The notes under the pieces were generated by a model that did no database searches, was not told the origin of the DNA, and saw only the letters and a list, made by a program, of their open reading frames with translations. Positions 11,058 to 21,489 of a stretch of 64,000 nt of DNA are shown piece by piece. Position 1 is the first letter of the stretch. Every line of letters starts with the position of its first letter. The stretch lies in NCBI RefSeq assembly GCF_040183065.1, contig NW_027185501.1, forward strand, positions 1,937,501 to 2,001,500, written 5' to 3'. The translations under genes and the position numbers were made by a program. Source of the stretch: Periplaneta americana (Eukaryota > Arthropoda > Insecta > Blattodea > Blattidae).

Positions 11058-12780
11058 TGGTAGAGTCTTAATACTTCAGCATAAACCATATTTTTAGTAT
11101 AACAGTCATCATTTTCGGCAAACTGCCCCTGTTGTGATGTTATAACTATTTTTAATTTCACATCCTTTGCTGCTTTCACTCTGCTGAAGGCAACATATAG
11201 CTAACTGTCCACGACTGAAGACGCATCTAGACAAATAAATTTCCAATTCATGAAATGTTTGCCCTTGTGCTTTACTTATACTCATTGCAAAGGCAAGATG
11301 TACAGGAAATTGTTGCCGTTTAAATGAGAAGGGAAAGTCAGTGTCAGTTGTCATTAAAATAATCAGTTCTGGGTAGAAAATTTATCTGACCTCTAGCTGT
11401 CCCTGTTAGTATTTCTAGTTTAAACAGATTGTCAAGCATTCCATTCTAACACCATTAACCAGTCCAAAACCCATATTCACATTTCGGATACGCATGACAG
11501 TTGCATCATTTTTTAAGCGCAGTAAATGAGGTATGCCAGTCGGTGTAATAGAATTTAAATACTCTATTAGCATATATTTTATCGAAGTATTGTCGTCAAT
11601 TTGTAAAGTATCAATGCTATAGTATTCCTTGGAATCGCCAGTTGGTCTGTCAGCTGCAGAACTTCTTCGTTAATTTTTATATAATCATCGTACACAATTG
11701 CTTAAGTGGAAAATTGTTGTTTTCTATGGCAGTAACAAAAACATCTTCCATAAGAGAATCATTGCTTATAAAAGTGTCAGGAATTCTTAGCAAGTTATTT
11801 CCTAATTCGCTTGAAATTTCATTATTACCCAACTTCAAGAGCCATGCAAATCTGGCTTGCAGGTAGTAGCCCCTGTAAAGCAGGTTTGAATAATTTCAAG
11901 GAAAAATTGTTCCGGGGCCGGGTATCGATCCCAGGACCCTTCGCTTAGCGCGCGAACGCTCTACCGACTGAGCTACCCCAGGAACCATACACGACACCGT
12001 CACAATTTTTCCTTTTATATCCACACAACTCAAATGAGCTGACAAGACGTCAGAACTCAACTGTGAGTACACACAAATACTGTGTGACTTAAATTGTGGC
12101 TTTCTGTTAACGTATCACAGTAACGAATGTATTATGCAAATCTAGCTTTCAGCTAATAGCTCCCTGTAAAGCGAAGGGTCCCGGGATCGATACCGGCCCC
12201 GGAACAATTTTTCCTTGAAATTATTCAAGAACCATGATGCAAATTATTCATTCTCTGATAGCTGTTCTGTTCACACGTTAATTTGTTAAATGTATTATAT
12301 TTGTTTTTGGCCACATCTTCTATTGCGGTATTGAAGACTAAATTGTTCTAACTTTACCAACTCTTGGTACCACAGGTAAAACTTGTCTGAAGACAGCTCC
12401 ATCGACAGCAAGAGCAGGAATCATAGATGCTTCATCTATAATAATAACAGTAGCTTTACGTGAAATATCAACCTCGGAACTGTTAGCTTTTATAGAGGAC
12501 ATTGATATAAGGAAACAGGAAACTTTTGTGAACGGTTTTACCATCAGGTAATAACAATGCCAGTCCATGAAGCAGCTAAAGCCACTTCTTATCAGACTCA
12601 GAATATACGAATACACAAAAGTGTTACCACATCCTCCTGGGGAGCCTAAGAAATAAATGTTGTTATTGTGCGACCCAGAAATTACACTTAGTAGCTCATT
12701 GACTACGGGTACTTTATGTTTTCGGAGTTTAACATTGTGTACATCTGACTCGTCTGTTCTTGAAAGTCTGAATAGAACTG
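11058..12780 (-). pseudogene. Helitron-type Pif1-like helicase pseudogene
   Basis: Minus-strand segments in helicase order are seen. YFLGSPGGCGNTF at about 12640 is a damaged Walker A (normally GGTGKT). VIIIDEASM at about 12430 is a Walker B. FRQVLPVVPR follows at about 12385. After a 0.4-kb insertion come WLLKLGNN (about 11840), LNSITPTGIPHLLRLKND (about 11540), ILTGTARGQINFLPRTD, then RQQFPVHLAFAMSISKAQGQ (about 11310) and the closing MVYAEVLRLYH with a stop near 11060. These are conserved blocks of the Helitron helicase C-terminal half. The Rep/HUH half is absent. Stops and frameshifts lie between blocks, and the Walker A Lys reads Asn. The element cannot move by itself. Confidence 0.85.
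11834..12244. mobile_element. tRNA-derived composite SINE inserted in the helicase pseudogene
   Basis: The minus-strand tRNA-like core (11985-11910) folds well. Box A is TAGCTCAGTCGG, the anticodon stem is TTCGC/GCGAA around a GCGCTAA loop, and the T arm holds ATCGATA. The body and the leading TGCAAATCTRGCTT segment occur as a direct repeat (about 11845 and 12135). The core arm (11883-11945) is repeated in inverted form at 12170-12230. The insert is bounded by TTCAAGAGCCATGCAAAT (11834) and TTCAAGAACCATGATGCAAA (12224), an imperfect duplication of helicase coding sequence. Both copies still read as the helicase motif around F-A-W-x-L, so this is a target-site duplication. Confidence 0.7.
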
Positions 12781-13906
12781 ATCATAGAATTACAAAGAAG
12801 AACTAAATTCACAACGTCACAACACTATTACTTTTTAGTAACGCCAGATAAAATAACATACGTACCTATATTGAAACACGAAAAATATACGTGACAGTTG
12901 AAAGACGATTAAACCATTATTATCGAGGTCTCAAAAAGCATGATATTGTGACGTCAAAATCTCCCATGTACAGAAGGCTTCGGTAACTACATTTCTGATC
13001 GTTTTAAGGAAACTCGATATTTTATTCTTTGAAATTTCATTATTTGAACCCTACACAAAGCCTCGTATTACTGACACCATTCATGATCTTCAAAAAATTT
13101 AACACAGCTGTACTAATAACTGAAATGAAGATGAAGTATATTCAAAGCCAGTGCGTGAACCACGGTGCTCTGCAACAATGCTGTGCAGATGTCCGGCATG
13201 CGCTTTGCTGCGACGGTCGCACATATATTTGTGCGAGATCGTGCGTATTTGCTTGTTTTCCGCACAGAACCAATACGCGGTAAGTGTGAAATACCACATT
13301 CAGTATTCCCAACGTAACACACATAACAATTTCCCTCTTCTTACCGCTTAAGCGCGATATTCATTTTACTGCTTTCGGCTTTTAACATATTATTTTTAGA
13401 GACGTTTAACATAGTAATAATTATAAATTGGAAACTTACCACTGCAATTTCACCTAAATTGCACTGTTAATTATTGTTTTTAAATATTTGCAAAAATTAA
13501 GTAAACTCTACAACACCACAAAAGTTACTGCATTTGTAATGCAAGTAACATTAAGGAAGCCGTGAAAAAATCCACAAGATTCCAGATGCCGATGTTATTA
13601 CTACAATATGTTATATAAATAATATTGTTAAAATATTAAAATGAAAAATAAATCATTACATAACCTTACCGTTTGTTTTAAGTTCGCATTTATAGACTGG
13701 GGGAAAAAAAGACAGGCGTATATCACGGCCTGCTGGAATATAGTAAACACAGTAAACATTTTATAGCAACAATTTGAAGATAGATATTTTTGTTTTTAAA
13801 AGTTGCCGTCATTGAACAGAAACCAAGATGGAGATTTCATTGCAACTTATTAGAAATTCCTCTTTCAGGTATGTAATAATCAATCTTCGCACAAAATAAT
13901 GTACGA
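12781..13906. other. No gene recognised; short GC-richer patch
   Basis: AT-rich DNA with a GC-richer segment at 13140-13350 that is open in several frames on both strands. It contains GCGGTAAG...CTTACCGC, a weak inverted repeat, so it is more like a small inverted-repeat element than an exon. Confidence 0.45.
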
Positions 13907-14016
13907 TACACGAGCGGTACGTTTGTTTTCATGTTCTCGGAAATTAAAAAAGCTCAACTACGTTTCGCTTTTTCAATCTTTCCTCGAACATGAAAACATT
14001 AACATACTGCTCTTGT
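13907..14016. repeat. Inverted repeat, arms of about 45 bp
   Basis: The left arm (13907-13952, with TTTTCATGTTCTCGG) is matched in reverse complement by the right arm (13968-14016, with CCTCGAACATGAAAAC). The arms are separated by about 15 bp around AAAAAGC...GCTTTTT. The sequence is a foldback, MITE-like element or hairpin. No target duplication is clear. Confidence 0.6.
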
Positions 14017-14499
14017 AACGCATATTACTATTACAATTTGTTTTTAATTTAGAGCTTTTTATGAACTTCGCTAAAAGCATTAAGGTTTTCCCGCAATATT
14101 AATATTATTAGTTTTTGATTGAGACATCACGTAGGTATTCAAAAAATTCTCCGCCACAGTTCCAATTAAATATACACTTATTTCTGTTTGTAAGGTTTTC
14201 TTGCGGAAGCAGTTTAATAATGTATATTTAAAAGTTTGTTCCAATTAAATTTCGTTTTTGACTTGGCTTTGTCCCAGTTTCAGTACTAGCCTAGATCATA
14301 TATACCCAGGTTGCTCGGCGTTATAGGTTTTGACGGTAACAACTTTTGTCAGGTTTACTATGCTGCCATCTAGTTGTTACATAAGGAGTCACGTCATAAC
14401 TCCCATTTGAATTGCATTAGCGACTGTGCTGTCATCTCGTGTTCGTTTACGGCGGACAGGTGGCAGTCAAGGCGTTTGTTCTCTTCAAAGAGCTACCGA

Positions 14500-14568
14500 T
14501 TTTTAAATGTTATGTTTTATTTAACGACGCTCGCAACTAGAGAAGTTATATCAGCGTCGCCCGATTTT
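14500..14568 (+). repeat. Fragment of a dispersed blattodean-type repeat
   Basis: The segment ATGTTATGTTTTATTTAACG followed by ACGCTCGCAACT and ATCAGCGTCGCC is one I recognise as a common dispersed tRNA-derived repeat in cockroach-like genomes. Only this end is present; it abuts the 14606 element. Confidence 0.45.
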
Positions 14569-14605
14569 AACATAGGAATGAGCAATCTATATGTGATCTG
14601 GGGTA

Positions 14606-14839
14606 CTATAGTCCCGTCGCTCTTATTTCCGGCAGCCAATCACGTTGCAAGTCGGCTACATTTAAATATGTGCGTCTTGTCATTCGCTGTTGATTTCGTC
14701 ATGGACTTCCTAAGGCTCTATAGAAACTGGATATAATCATCCGCCATTTTCGTTCTTTCCTTGCCGTTTGAAGTAAGCAGACGAGAATTTACAACAGTAC
14801 AAATTTTAATTCCGCGCTCTTTTAGGTGTATTTGTTTAA

Positions 14840-14897
<58 letters not shown>

Positions 14898-15676
14898 GAT
14901 TAAAGGGTAACAGTCGACTTAGAGCCATGCAGCTGGATACTCCGGTAATTAAACCTTCAACAAACAGTGCAACATTTGATCCACATACATTAACGTTATA
15001 GTCAACAATTGATTTCGTTAGGTACACAAAAGCTATCTCAACATTCACTTAGCTATTTATTTTTAAGTTTCTCACATTAAACATTATAGGAAGAACGTAA
15101 TCGACAGATTGAATTTTTTTCCGGCAGCGAGTCCCACAAAGCTCGGGGCTGGGGTGACGGCCGAAGGACCGGCCGGCCTTTCTATGAGAATCCACAGTTC
15201 TAACAGACCTAAGTTGTCACTCTGCGCATATGTTACTCCCAGTAACTGGGAAACTAGTACGGTACAGATTTAGAATAGGAATAACTTTTAAAAGTAATTC
15301 TTTCTAAACATTTCTCTCGCTTTGACTCCCATCTAAAGTTAAAAATAGAAAACTTTTGAAGGTGTCACTGTCTATTTTGAACATGACACTTCGAAGTTAG
15401 TAATTTTTTCTCCCTTCCCAAAAACCATTTTGATTTCGAATTTTTTCTATGCTTTCCTTCTATGAAACCTAAAATTTACAATGCGATTATCATAGGTGCT
15501 ACGACGTGATAATGTTTAACGGTGCGGAAAATAGCGTCGTCTGCTAACCGCAACTGGCAATGAAAGAACTAAAATGGCGAACGATTATATGTACCTACTC
15601 TTTATAGAACCTACTCTTACTAGGACGTAAGCAAAGAGGCGGAGCCACGCCGGAAATAACAGCGACGTGACTATAG
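14606..15676. mobile_element. CTATAGTC-ended inverted-repeat DNA element, long copy
   Basis: The left end CTATAGTCCCGTCGCTCTTA and the right end TAACAGCGACGTGACTATAG (15657-15676) are reverse complements with few mismatches. Both are bordered by TA (GGTA at left, GTAC at right). Internal blocks near the right end (ATCATAGGTGCTACGACGTG and GCAAAGAGGCGGAG) match the shorter copy at 33913-34330. No transposase is present. The element is non-autonomous and about 1.07 kb; the extra length is interior sequence including a (TAA)n tract. Confidence 0.7.
14838..14896. repeat. (TAA)n microsatellite
   Basis: About 19 TAA units inside the inverted-repeat element. It creates the poly-Leu end of a minus-strand open frame at 14836-15048. 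Confidence 0.9.
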
Positions 15677-16210
15677 TACGTACGAAACCTCCAACCAGAC
15701 CTAGACAGATAGCGCCAGTGTTGCCAACTTGGGTTTTCCAGGGGTAGGTTTGTGGAGATAAATATTTTAGGGGGATTTTCAGGGGAAAGATAAATTTTAC
15801 AGCGGTTTTCTAAACTACATCATTAGGCTTTAATTTTGAAATTAATTAATGTGTATACTTTATATTACTTGCTCTATGTTTCCATTGAATTATGGTAATA
15901 ACTTAATTTTGACCGTTGTTTTCTACGTCTTCAGTAAATGGCGCTTGGCCCACTATGGTTGTGAACCCTTCAAATAACTTAAATAGTAATACAACATATA
16001 TAGTGATATGTAATTATATTTCTTTCTTTCGAAAATGTAAGAATTCACGATCTTCTATGTACCATTGCCATGGAATGAATAAATGTGTTTTTTTCTTCCT
16101 ACTCAAAAGTTTTATATTTGCACATAGGAGTTATTGCAGGAACAACAACGCTATAATCTGAGGCGGCGGTGAAAAATGTATTGTATTGTTTTAAAAATCT
16201 TGTATATCCT
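15677..16210. other. No gene recognised
   Basis: AT-rich sequence. An 81-codon open frame at 15916-16161 has no motif and unremarkable composition. Confidence 0.5.
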
Positions 16211-16622
16211 TAAATATCAGCCCTATCAAAATTTTGCATAGAATAAAACTAATCGGAAATCAGTTTTAAAGAAACTTTTGTTATATAACATTTTTCACAA
16301 AAAGCAATAATAAGCTAGATATTTCGATTTATTTAATTCAGGCTCCTTTAAATAAAGTATTTTGAATGCCACATAGTCTAAAATTTAAGTTACAACGAAC
16401 TTAATTTATATTTCAGTTTCCATCGAGATCCGCTCAGCCATTATCGTGTGAAAAGGCAACAAACATCCAGACAGACAGGCAGACATACAAACAAAAATTA
16501 CAAAAAAAAAAAAAAAGCGATTTTCGGGTTCAGGATGGTTAATTATACATGTTAACACCAATTATTTTGGAAAATCGAAAATTACCAGAAAATTTTGGCT
16601 ACAGATTTATTATTAGTATAGA
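16211..16622 (-). repeat. Dispersed repeat with a Helitron-like 5' terminus (copy 1)
   Basis: The segment is closely similar to 47732-48158. It includes GCCATTATCGTGTGAAAAGG, CAGACAGACAGGCAGACATA and GATGGTTAATTATACATG. Read on the minus strand it starts TCTATACTAATAATAAATCT, the TC-initial start seen on many insect Helitrons. This suggests that both copies are Helitron 5' ends on the minus strand. No 3' hairpin was found for this copy. Confidence 0.55.
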
Positions 16623-17063
16623 TTATGACATTCTCTACCGATCGTCGTCGCTCTGCATTCGTGTTCTCCTAGCCTTGCTTAAGTCATGGCCTACACAACA
16701 AAGGTGTCTGCAGTAAAATGCAGTTAAACAATTTCCCAAATATAAATTTGAATCTCATATAGTAGCGTGTCAGTTCCACTGCTTAACCGAAACCCGAAAT
16801 GTCTCGTGTTCGATCCCAGGTAAACTTTTTTTTATTGAGGTGTAATTAATTTGTTCAGAGTTCCTCCACTGTCTAATTCGTCAAAAAATGTGGAATAATT
16901 TATGCCCAATTTCTGGGTCTTACAAGTGGGCTGAACCTCGTAAAAAAGAAATAAATCTTACTTGGAAGTTAAAAATATTCTTCCTAAAACAAAAATCATA
17001 AGAAACAAAAAGAGACCTGATAAATTAAAATCTTGTTCACATGCCATCAGCTTCTATTACAGC
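16623..17063. other. No gene recognised; weak tRNA-like motif
   Basis: Sequence GTGTTCGATCCC near 16805 resembles a box B, with a poor box A upstream, then a T run. I do not call an RNA gene. The stretch may carry the 3' end of the adjoining transposon, but no terminal inverted repeat was found. Confidence 0.4.
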
Positions 17064-18035
17064 TCAAAGTCGATCCGGCATGGATGCCACGAGATTGTGG
17101 AATAAGTTCTGATCCCCGGCGAGATCTTCCCAGGTGTCAACAACTTGATCCCACAATTCGTCTCGATTTCGAGGGCGTCGGTGGGCATAGGTGGCTATCC
17201 TCCTCTTTTTCAATTCCGCCCATAAATGTTCGATGACATTCAAATCAGGTGACTTCGGAGGCCAATTAGTGATTTCGATCTCGGGTCTCCTTTGAAACCA
17301 TCTTTGAATGCTTGCGGCATAGTGCTCGGGACGGTCATCCTGCTGGAACAGCAATGTTTCTTCGGGAAAACGTTCTCGGGCGGAAGGAAGGAATATATTT
17401 TCCAGAATGTGTCCGTAAGTTCCCGCATTAAACCAGCCATCGATGCGTTCTATAACGCCAGGTCCATCGTAAGACATCCACCCCCAACACGACATGCTAA
17501 AGCGCCCCGATCTTTGATTTCGGTGCACATAGCGCTGATCATGTAGAAGACCATCCTCACGATAGACACGGACAGGACCTTCGTAATCACTCGAGATGGT
17601 TGTTTCGTCGGAGAAAATTACATTTCTCCAATCGAAATCCACTCGATTGGTAGCGAAGGCAAGATGGTCGACAGCTTGTGCTTTCCCCAATATATCCATT
17701 TGCGCAGCCCTCCGGCTCCTAATACCGCAGTTCCTCAACCTGCTGATCACAGTCTGTGAAGAGCCGGGAAAGTTAGATGCTGCTCTTATTTCGTTAGCAG
17801 TCAGAAAGGGGTCCTGTCGAACTGTCTCGAATAATAGAGCATCCTCTTCCAATGAAGAAATCCGCGGACGCCCAGGAATAGGCCGATTTTCGACCTCCCC
17901 TAAATTTTTGTAACGGTGAACCCACCTCGCGGCTGTACTTCCAGGAACACAGACCAAACGGCCAGCAGATCTAGCCCCATATCCAGCCTCAACTAGAGCT
18001 ATAACTCGATGTCTCATATCACGTCGGTTCGCCAT
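17064..18035 (-). CDS. Tc1/mariner-superfamily transposase, uninterrupted
   Basis: 323 codons from the ATG at 18033-18035 (protein starts MANRRDMRHRV). The frame is open 15 codons further up, but only from a TTG. It catalyses cut-and-paste transposition. Domains are an N-terminal helix-turn-helix (residues about 1-50), a GRPR motif (about 57) between two DNA-binding modules, then the DDE core. The core has first Asp in VIFSDETT, second in LFQQDDRPEH, and Glu in SPDLNVIEHLW. I count 35 residues between the second Asp and the Glu, so DD35E. A typical C-terminal helix (NRDELWDQVVDTWEDLAGDQ) follows. No stop or frameshift is seen, unlike every other transposase in the window. I could not find terminal inverted repeats, so the element may be immobile. 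A related broken copy lies at 43630-44273. Confidence 0.85.
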   Translation of the reverse strand: MANRRDMRHRVIALVEAGYGARSAGRLVCVPGSTAARWVHRYKNLGEVENRPIPGRPRISSLEEDALLFETVRQDPFLTANEIRAASNFPGSSQTVISRLRNCGIRSRRAAQMDILGKAQAVDHLAFATNRVDFDWRNVIFSDETTISSDYEGPVRVYREDGLLHDQRYVHRNQRSGRFSMSCWGWMSYDGPGVIERIDGWFNAGTYGHILENIFLPSARERFPEETLLFQQDDRPEHYAASIQRWFQRRPEIEITNWPPKSPDLNVIEHLWAELKKRRIATYAHRRPRNRDELWDQVVDTWEDLAGDQNLFHNLVASMPDRL

Positions 18036-19890
18036 TACGATGAGAAATGAGGGATGACGATAATACTTTAGTGTAGACAATGACTATTTAACGCCATATA
18101 GAATTATTGAAATAAAGCGTATCTTGCACAGTAAGAGTTAATAAATCAACCCTAAATTAAATATTTAAATAACAGGATATAACGGGAAGTTCAGTGGTTG
18201 CGAAACTAATCAAATTAAATCTAATTACATTAAGTAAACATACCCCAAGTTATGACACCACATTTCTACAGCTAAATTGTATGTTATTAACGTAAGCATT
18301 GAATAGGACCGTGCTTATGAGTTGGACGACAAAACCGAACATCGAAAGTTCGAGTCTTGCCGAGGAATGTAACTTCTTGCTTTTTATAATGTAAATCAGA
18401 CTTCTGACTACAATCATTCATATTTCTTAAGTTATTTATTAATATTTATAGCCAATATTGCATTTGTAAAGAAAGGACTTTAGAAATCTCATATGGAATT
18501 TGTGATCTGTAGTGACATAAACATAGATTATCTGTCGGAACTTTTCCGTAAAAGTAAATTAAATTCACTCCTTGAAACTGGAAACCTTAGCCGTAGAGTA
18601 ATTTTCCCACTACCATACAAACTGAAGTAGCACAGCCATTGATAAAAGTTTTGTACACAGAATTAGACTGAATTGCTATTCGACAGAAACTATAATCAAT
18701 GGCTTGTCTGAACATGATAAACAAATCCTGTTTCCAATGTCAGTGAACAATTTCAAAATATTAATTTAAAAACTAAAAAAGGGTCGTAAATGCTGTATCT
18801 AGTGACTATTTAAATTTATGTCTACAAAATGAATCTTGGAAAAACGTATATGTTACTGGTACTACTGATATTAAGAGTAAATGTATTGTATTTTTCACTT
18901 AATTTCAGAATCACTTCAGTGGATGTTCTCCACTCAATGTTGTGAAAAAATTCAAAAGTAAAAACCTGTAGATAACACTGGGACTTCAAAATCTCACGTA
19001 TTAAAAAGAAGAATCTATATGTAATGAGTTGCAATGTAATGATCCTCATGTTCTTAAATACTACAAGAAGTACAGTGTGATTTATCAAAATTTATGAAAG
19101 AGGGAAATAGAATACATTTGAATAGAAAAGTACAAAATTCAGATAATGCAATTAAAGCTATTCGGAATATTATTAAAGTTAAACTTGTAGATATCCTAAG
19201 AAAGAAAATATTTTTTCATTAAAACCAGTGATTTTAAAGTACTTTAACTTAATCTATTGCAAATTCTTTTAACGTCTTATGGTATATAGTACAGAATATT
19301 ATTGACAACTTAAACATTCAAGATTTTGCAAAAGATACTGCAATTAGTTACTTAACAGATGCATTTAATAATTAATATTAATATATGTAATTAGTCAATA
19401 ACTGCAACAGTGCTTTTCATTCAATCATAACATGAATAAAATTGAATGCACATTAAATTAAACACTATTGCAAACACGTAGATAAAATAGTTAAAATCAA
19501 CTGAAGGGGTGAGAATGAAATAATCCAAAGCCACACTTTTAACAAAAACTGTTTTGTGCGAGTGCATTTGTTACACATGTATGCGAAAGCTACTAATAAA
19601 ATATTGTAATAATTACTCAACAAATGGCATAGCCTAAGGACTCTAAACCTTTGTAAACGTTTGTCTGTGTGGCTTAGGAATATTGTTTAATTCCATTTTA
19701 ATTATTAGTTTTTAATATATATGTATTTACATTGTATGTGTGTGTATAAATGCATTCATTAGATCAACGTTTATAATGTTATAACTTGTAATTTTGTATT
19801 GTCTGTGATCATTAAGACTTAATCTGAGGACTTTGTGAAACTCTATTTCAACGTTACATAGCTATTTCAACGTTATTTACATAAAAAAAT
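18036..19890. other. No gene recognised
   Basis: About 1.85 kb of AT-rich sequence. A GTTCGAGTCTTG motif near 18347 is box B-like but has no convincing tRNA fold. The 88-codon minus-strand frame at 18822-19088 has no motif. Confidence 0.5.
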
Positions 19891-19899
19891 CGTTGATGT

Positions 19900-19988
19900 A
19901 GACTAAGATTCGAACTCGCACTCTTCTACACAACATGCAGAAGTCTTAGAAGTCTTAGCGTCTGAGCTATTGAAACGACACGAAAGCT
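19900..19988 (-). repeat. tRNA-like (SINE or tRNA pseudogene) segment
   Basis: On the minus strand AATAGCTCAGACGCTAAG (box A-like) precedes GAGTTCGAATCTT (box B-like). The spacing is longer than a standard tRNA because of a duplicated AGACTTCT. Decayed; no gene is called. Confidence 0.45.
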
Positions 19989-20274
19989 TTCCTTTCTGTG
20001 CGCAGTGTCGATCTAGTCATGAAGGTCCATTGTCGATTTAACTACATGATTTATGTATATATTTATCTTTTATTTACGTAATATTATCATATTCTTTTTT
20101 GCAATTTTTGAAGTGAATTTCGGAACGATGCTAGTAACAAACCAAATAGCCTGAATCTAAGTAACTTAATATTCGTTATCTTGTGTATCAGTGCTCTGGT
20201 CTCCGATCATGCGCAGTGTTTTACAACTGAGACTTAGGAATATTCAATCGTCTCATTCTTTTCCAGGGACACTG

Positions 20275-20640
20275 TACATACAGACTAGTTATTATAATAT
20301 CTAGATTGTCTTTATCAGAATTTTTCTGTTTGGAACATGTTGGAGATTTGAAATTATTAATATCCTTTCTGCCAGCATTTTACCAGAACACGTCAATCGA
20401 GTGAGGGGCTGATACTGAGGAATGGAGTTATACTGAAAAGTTCACTACACCTTAATATATGCTATGAAGAATAGTAAAAAGCAGTGGAATATTTAGTACA
20501 GTCATATCTTTAAAGCGTAAATTATGACATTTTTATTTTCTTTTTATAGGAATCGTCCTCCACTAGGTTGCACAGCAGCCGAACGAGTAACCTGAGTAAA
20601 TGGGAGCGGGTGAGTAATTCTTCAATGCACATGGGCTAGG
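20275..20640 (+). repeat. Duplicated intron-exon-intron segment, copy A
   Basis: About 360 bp homologous to 48252-48620, sharing TAGTTATTATAATATCTAGA, GATTTGAAATTATTAATATC, ATATGCTATGAAGAATAGTA and TTTTCTTTTTATAG before the exon, then GTGAGTAAYTCTTCA after it. Conservation of both intron flanks around a different exon indicates tandem exon duplication rather than a dispersed transposon. Confidence 0.75.
20550..20609 (+). CDS. Host exon A of a duplicated exon pair (partial gene)
   Basis: A 60-nt exon preceded by a pyrimidine-rich acceptor (TTTTCTTTTTATAG) and followed by donor GTGAGTAA. Only one of three frames is open (phase 0) and reads ESSSTRLHSSRTSNLSKWER. It is a multiple of three and clearly GC-richer than its flanks. 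The partner exon 28 kb downstream (48530-48583) is also a multiple of three and open in the same phase, so either can be used or skipped without a frame change. Serine- and basic-rich, it looks like a flexible or regulatory insert. The gene is not recognised. It is short, so an exon-like coincidence is possible, but the shared flanks argue against that. Confidence 0.65.
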
Positions 20641-20669
20641 TTTAGGTTTGGTTAAATTTTAACTACTTG

Positions 20670-20738
20670 TATACTTTGTGTTCTGGTAGAGTGTAAGAGA
20701 AGGCCCTATGGCCTTAACTCTGACAGTATAACTAAAGA

Positions 20739-20807
<69 letters not shown>

Positions 20808-20808
20808 G
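20670..20808 (+). repeat. LINE 3' tail with (TTA)n
   Basis: CTGGTAGAGTGTAAGAGAAG, then GGCCTTAACTCTGACAG, form the near-hairpin seen at 1505-1560. About 22 TTA units follow (20739-20808). A severely 5'-truncated LINE insertion just downstream of exon A is the simplest reading. Confidence 0.6.
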
Positions 20809-21239
20809 CAAGTTGCTTACAGGGATGGGGACTGGGAATTCACCTGCATCGTTTTTCCTCGGAGACAGGGATGTCGATCAGCGCTCTCGAGCTGTGAACT
20901 GAGGCTTCATTCCTCCCTTACCGTGCAAAGGTTGAACACAGATAGCAGGCAGACCAGGCGAACACAGTGGGCCAGAATTCAAATCTAGCGGGGAAAAAAT
21001 TAAATAAGTATGGAATATAATTTTAAATGATTCTGTTTTACTAAATAATGATTTCTAAGAGCTTATGGAATAATAATAAGCCAGTATGGGATGTTATCCG
21101 TAGTAATGAGCTATCAGTGCGAGTTTGAATAACTATTTTCATGGAGCCTACTAGGTACTTAATTATATCACTTGTTCTTTTCGTGAACTTGTAGTTTCCA
21201 ATATTCTCTAATAGGAGGAGTCATCGTCTGCATCATCGT

Positions 21240-21305
21240 CCTCCTTATCTTCCTTCCTCTTTCTCTTCCTCCTCCTCCTCCTCCTCCTCCTCTTCCTCCT
21301 CTTTC
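21240..21305. repeat. TCC-rich polypyrimidine tract
   Basis: CTTCCTCCTCCTCC-type run of about 50 nt. It gives a spurious Gly/Glu/Arg-rich minus-strand frame. Confidence 0.8.
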
Positions 21306-21489
21306 AGCTGCAGCTGCTTCATCGTCCTTCCCTCTTGTCACACGCACGTCTTCACGTGTACTGTAAGTATGGAGTTCATTGAACATTTGTCGCACTTCAG
21401 CGGGAAAGAAATTATTCTTGTTTTCTTAAAACGGATAAATACTTGATATGATAGGATCATGAGTTGCAAGAAGATGATTTAAGATATCC

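Noticed and set aside
11905-11985. Genuine tRNA gene with GCT anticodon
   Set aside because: The fold is good, but the segment is embedded in a repeated body with inverted partner copies and a target duplication, so it is a SINE head.
17064-18080. Start of the transposase at the upstream TTG (338 codons)
   Set aside because: The ATG 15 codons inside gives the normal N-terminus; the longer version needs a non-ATG start.
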